The notes under the pieces are model-generated. The model worked only from the letters and a program-made list of their open reading frames with translations, did not search any database and was not told the origin of the DNA. The position numbers and the translations under genes were made by a program. Positions 58,498 to 59,014 of a stretch of DNA of 59,014 nucleotides are shown here, one piece after another. The DNA comes from Patescibacteria group bacterium (GTDB taxonomy: Bacteria; Patescibacteriota; Microgenomatia; JAMCYU01). How positions within the stretch are numbered: the first letter of the stretch is position 1; each line of letters begins with the position of its first letter. The stretch spans positions 1 through 59,014 of the forward strand of contig JAMCYU010000003.1 in the NCBI GenBank assembly GCA_023473585.1, read 5' to 3'.

Positions 58498-59014
58498 ATG
58501 ATTTTTCCGGCGCAAACCTCTTTAATTCCTGTCCAAATTGCCCTTACCCGCTTTCTCGAAACTAATGGTTTAGGAGCCGTTTTTACTAATTACCCGTTCT
58601 GGTATTTAGGGACGATACCTTTCCGCTTTTTAACCGGGCCGGTTTTACCCTTACTTTTGTTGACGTTACACCGTTTTTTGCCGAATTTTTCCCTTTTTGA
58701 ATTGATGTTTTTCGTGATGGGTTTTGCGTGGCTATTTGGTTCAATTGGTTTTTATAAGTTTATTAAGGCCTTAGGTTTAGAAAGTAAAACGGCTTTTTTG
58801 GCCGCGATTTTCTTTTTTTTCGGTCCTTTTGTGCCTTTTCTTTTCCGCTTTAGCGACGGTTTATATTTTTTTGCCTTTGCTTTCTTACCTTGGATATTTC
58901 TTTTATACTTAAAATTCTTGCAAAGAGAAACGAAAAGAATTCGAGTTTTTTTGATTATTTTGATATCTTTTGTCTTACTTATAGATACTCTTATTTTACC
59001 CTCTTTAATTTTCG
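58498..59014 (+). CDS. polytopic membrane protein, N-terminal part (runs off window)
   Basis: The 172 visible codons start MIFPAQTSLIPVQIALTRFL and contain at least four hydrophobic segments (LPLLLLTLHRF, FFVMGFAWLFGSIGF, TAFLAAIFFFFGPFVPFLF, YFFAFAFLPWIFLLYL). The style is that of GT-C or YfhO-like membrane glycosyltransferases, but no diagnostic motif is visible. TATAAT (58486-58491) ends 6 bases before the ATG, so the mRNA is probably leaderless. Confidence 0.65.
   Translation, partial: MIFPAQTSLIPVQIALTRFLETNGLGAVFTNYPFWYLGTIPFRFLTGPVLPLLLLTLHRFLPNFSLFELMFFVMGFAWLFGSIGFYKFIKALGLESKTAFLAAIFFFFGPFVPFLFRFSDGLYFFAFAFLPWIFLLYLKFLQRETKRIRVFLIILISFVLLIDTLILPSLIF

Overview
The window looks like a chromosomal segment of a Patescibacteria (CPR) bacterium, most likely of the Microgenomates group. 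I infer this from the introns in the 23S rRNA gene, the free-standing and intron-borne four-helix-bundle (S23/IVP-type) genes, the split comEC, the MerR-like/tail-fibre giant surface protein, the GH57 and glycogen-synthase cluster, and the overall style of the proteins. TGA is used as a stop codon, so this is not a recoded Gracilibacteria/Absconditabacteria genome. No lineage assignment was computed.

Layout. 1-2.3 kb: the 3' part of a 23S rRNA gene broken by two group I introns (the first cut by the window edge, the second carrying a four-helix-bundle ORF), then 5S rRNA. 2.3-5.5 kb: ribosomal protein S1, RadA, and a small transcription unit with a 51-residue ORF, a pseudoknotted RNA candidate and a strong terminator. 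5.5-16.5 kb: large multi-pass glycosyltransferase-like proteins, Rho, a LysM/M23 peptidase, an O-antigen-ligase/TPR protein and a coiled-coil protein. 16.6-24.1 kb: one 2497-residue protein with a MerR-like N-terminus, a membrane anchor, about fifteen VGIGTT-type stalk repeats and an S74 chaperone domain. 24.3-26.2 kb: two tRNA-Ala genes with tRNA debris, a zinc-ribbon protein and a long AT-rich gap. 26.2-33.3 kb: leuS, a small frameshifted gene, a PaaX-like regulator and a competence block (comEA and a comEC split in two). 33.4-40.1 kb: argS, an M16 peptidase, ndk, maf with tRNA-Pro, tRNA-Arg, a PEGA protein and mreB. 40.3-48.9 kb: a polysaccharide cluster (GT26, two glycogen synthases, two GH57 enzymes, a phosphotransferase, a GalT-like enzyme). 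48.9-58.1 kb: the minus-strand order tRNA-Thr, rpmG, tRNA-Trp, secE, nusG, rplK, rplA, rplJ, rplL, interrupted by a plus-strand block (galU, two unknown genes, GT2). The window ends in a membrane protein.

The most unusual content is a set of dispersed, structure-forming repeats that invade intergenic DNA, tRNA-like sequences and coding sequence. (1) Six copies of a 125-150 bp element with nested inverted repeats, several with a central AGCACG core; two sit back to back exactly where comEC is split and two lie in frame inside one glycosyltransferase gene. (2) A 40-47 bp repeat with the palindrome GCGCGATCGCGC in three copies, one inside leuS. (3) Hairpins or tracts built from degenerate 7-10 bp words, found in intergenic spacers, an rRNA helix and two coding regions. 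(4) A promoter-proximal motif, TATAAT followed by GAGTNNAACGAATTA, upstream of leuS, argS, glgA, tRNA-Pro and an unknown gene; two copies can fold as a pseudoknot with compensatory changes. Several genes also appear to be leaderless, with TATAAT-like boxes 6-8 bases from the start codon.
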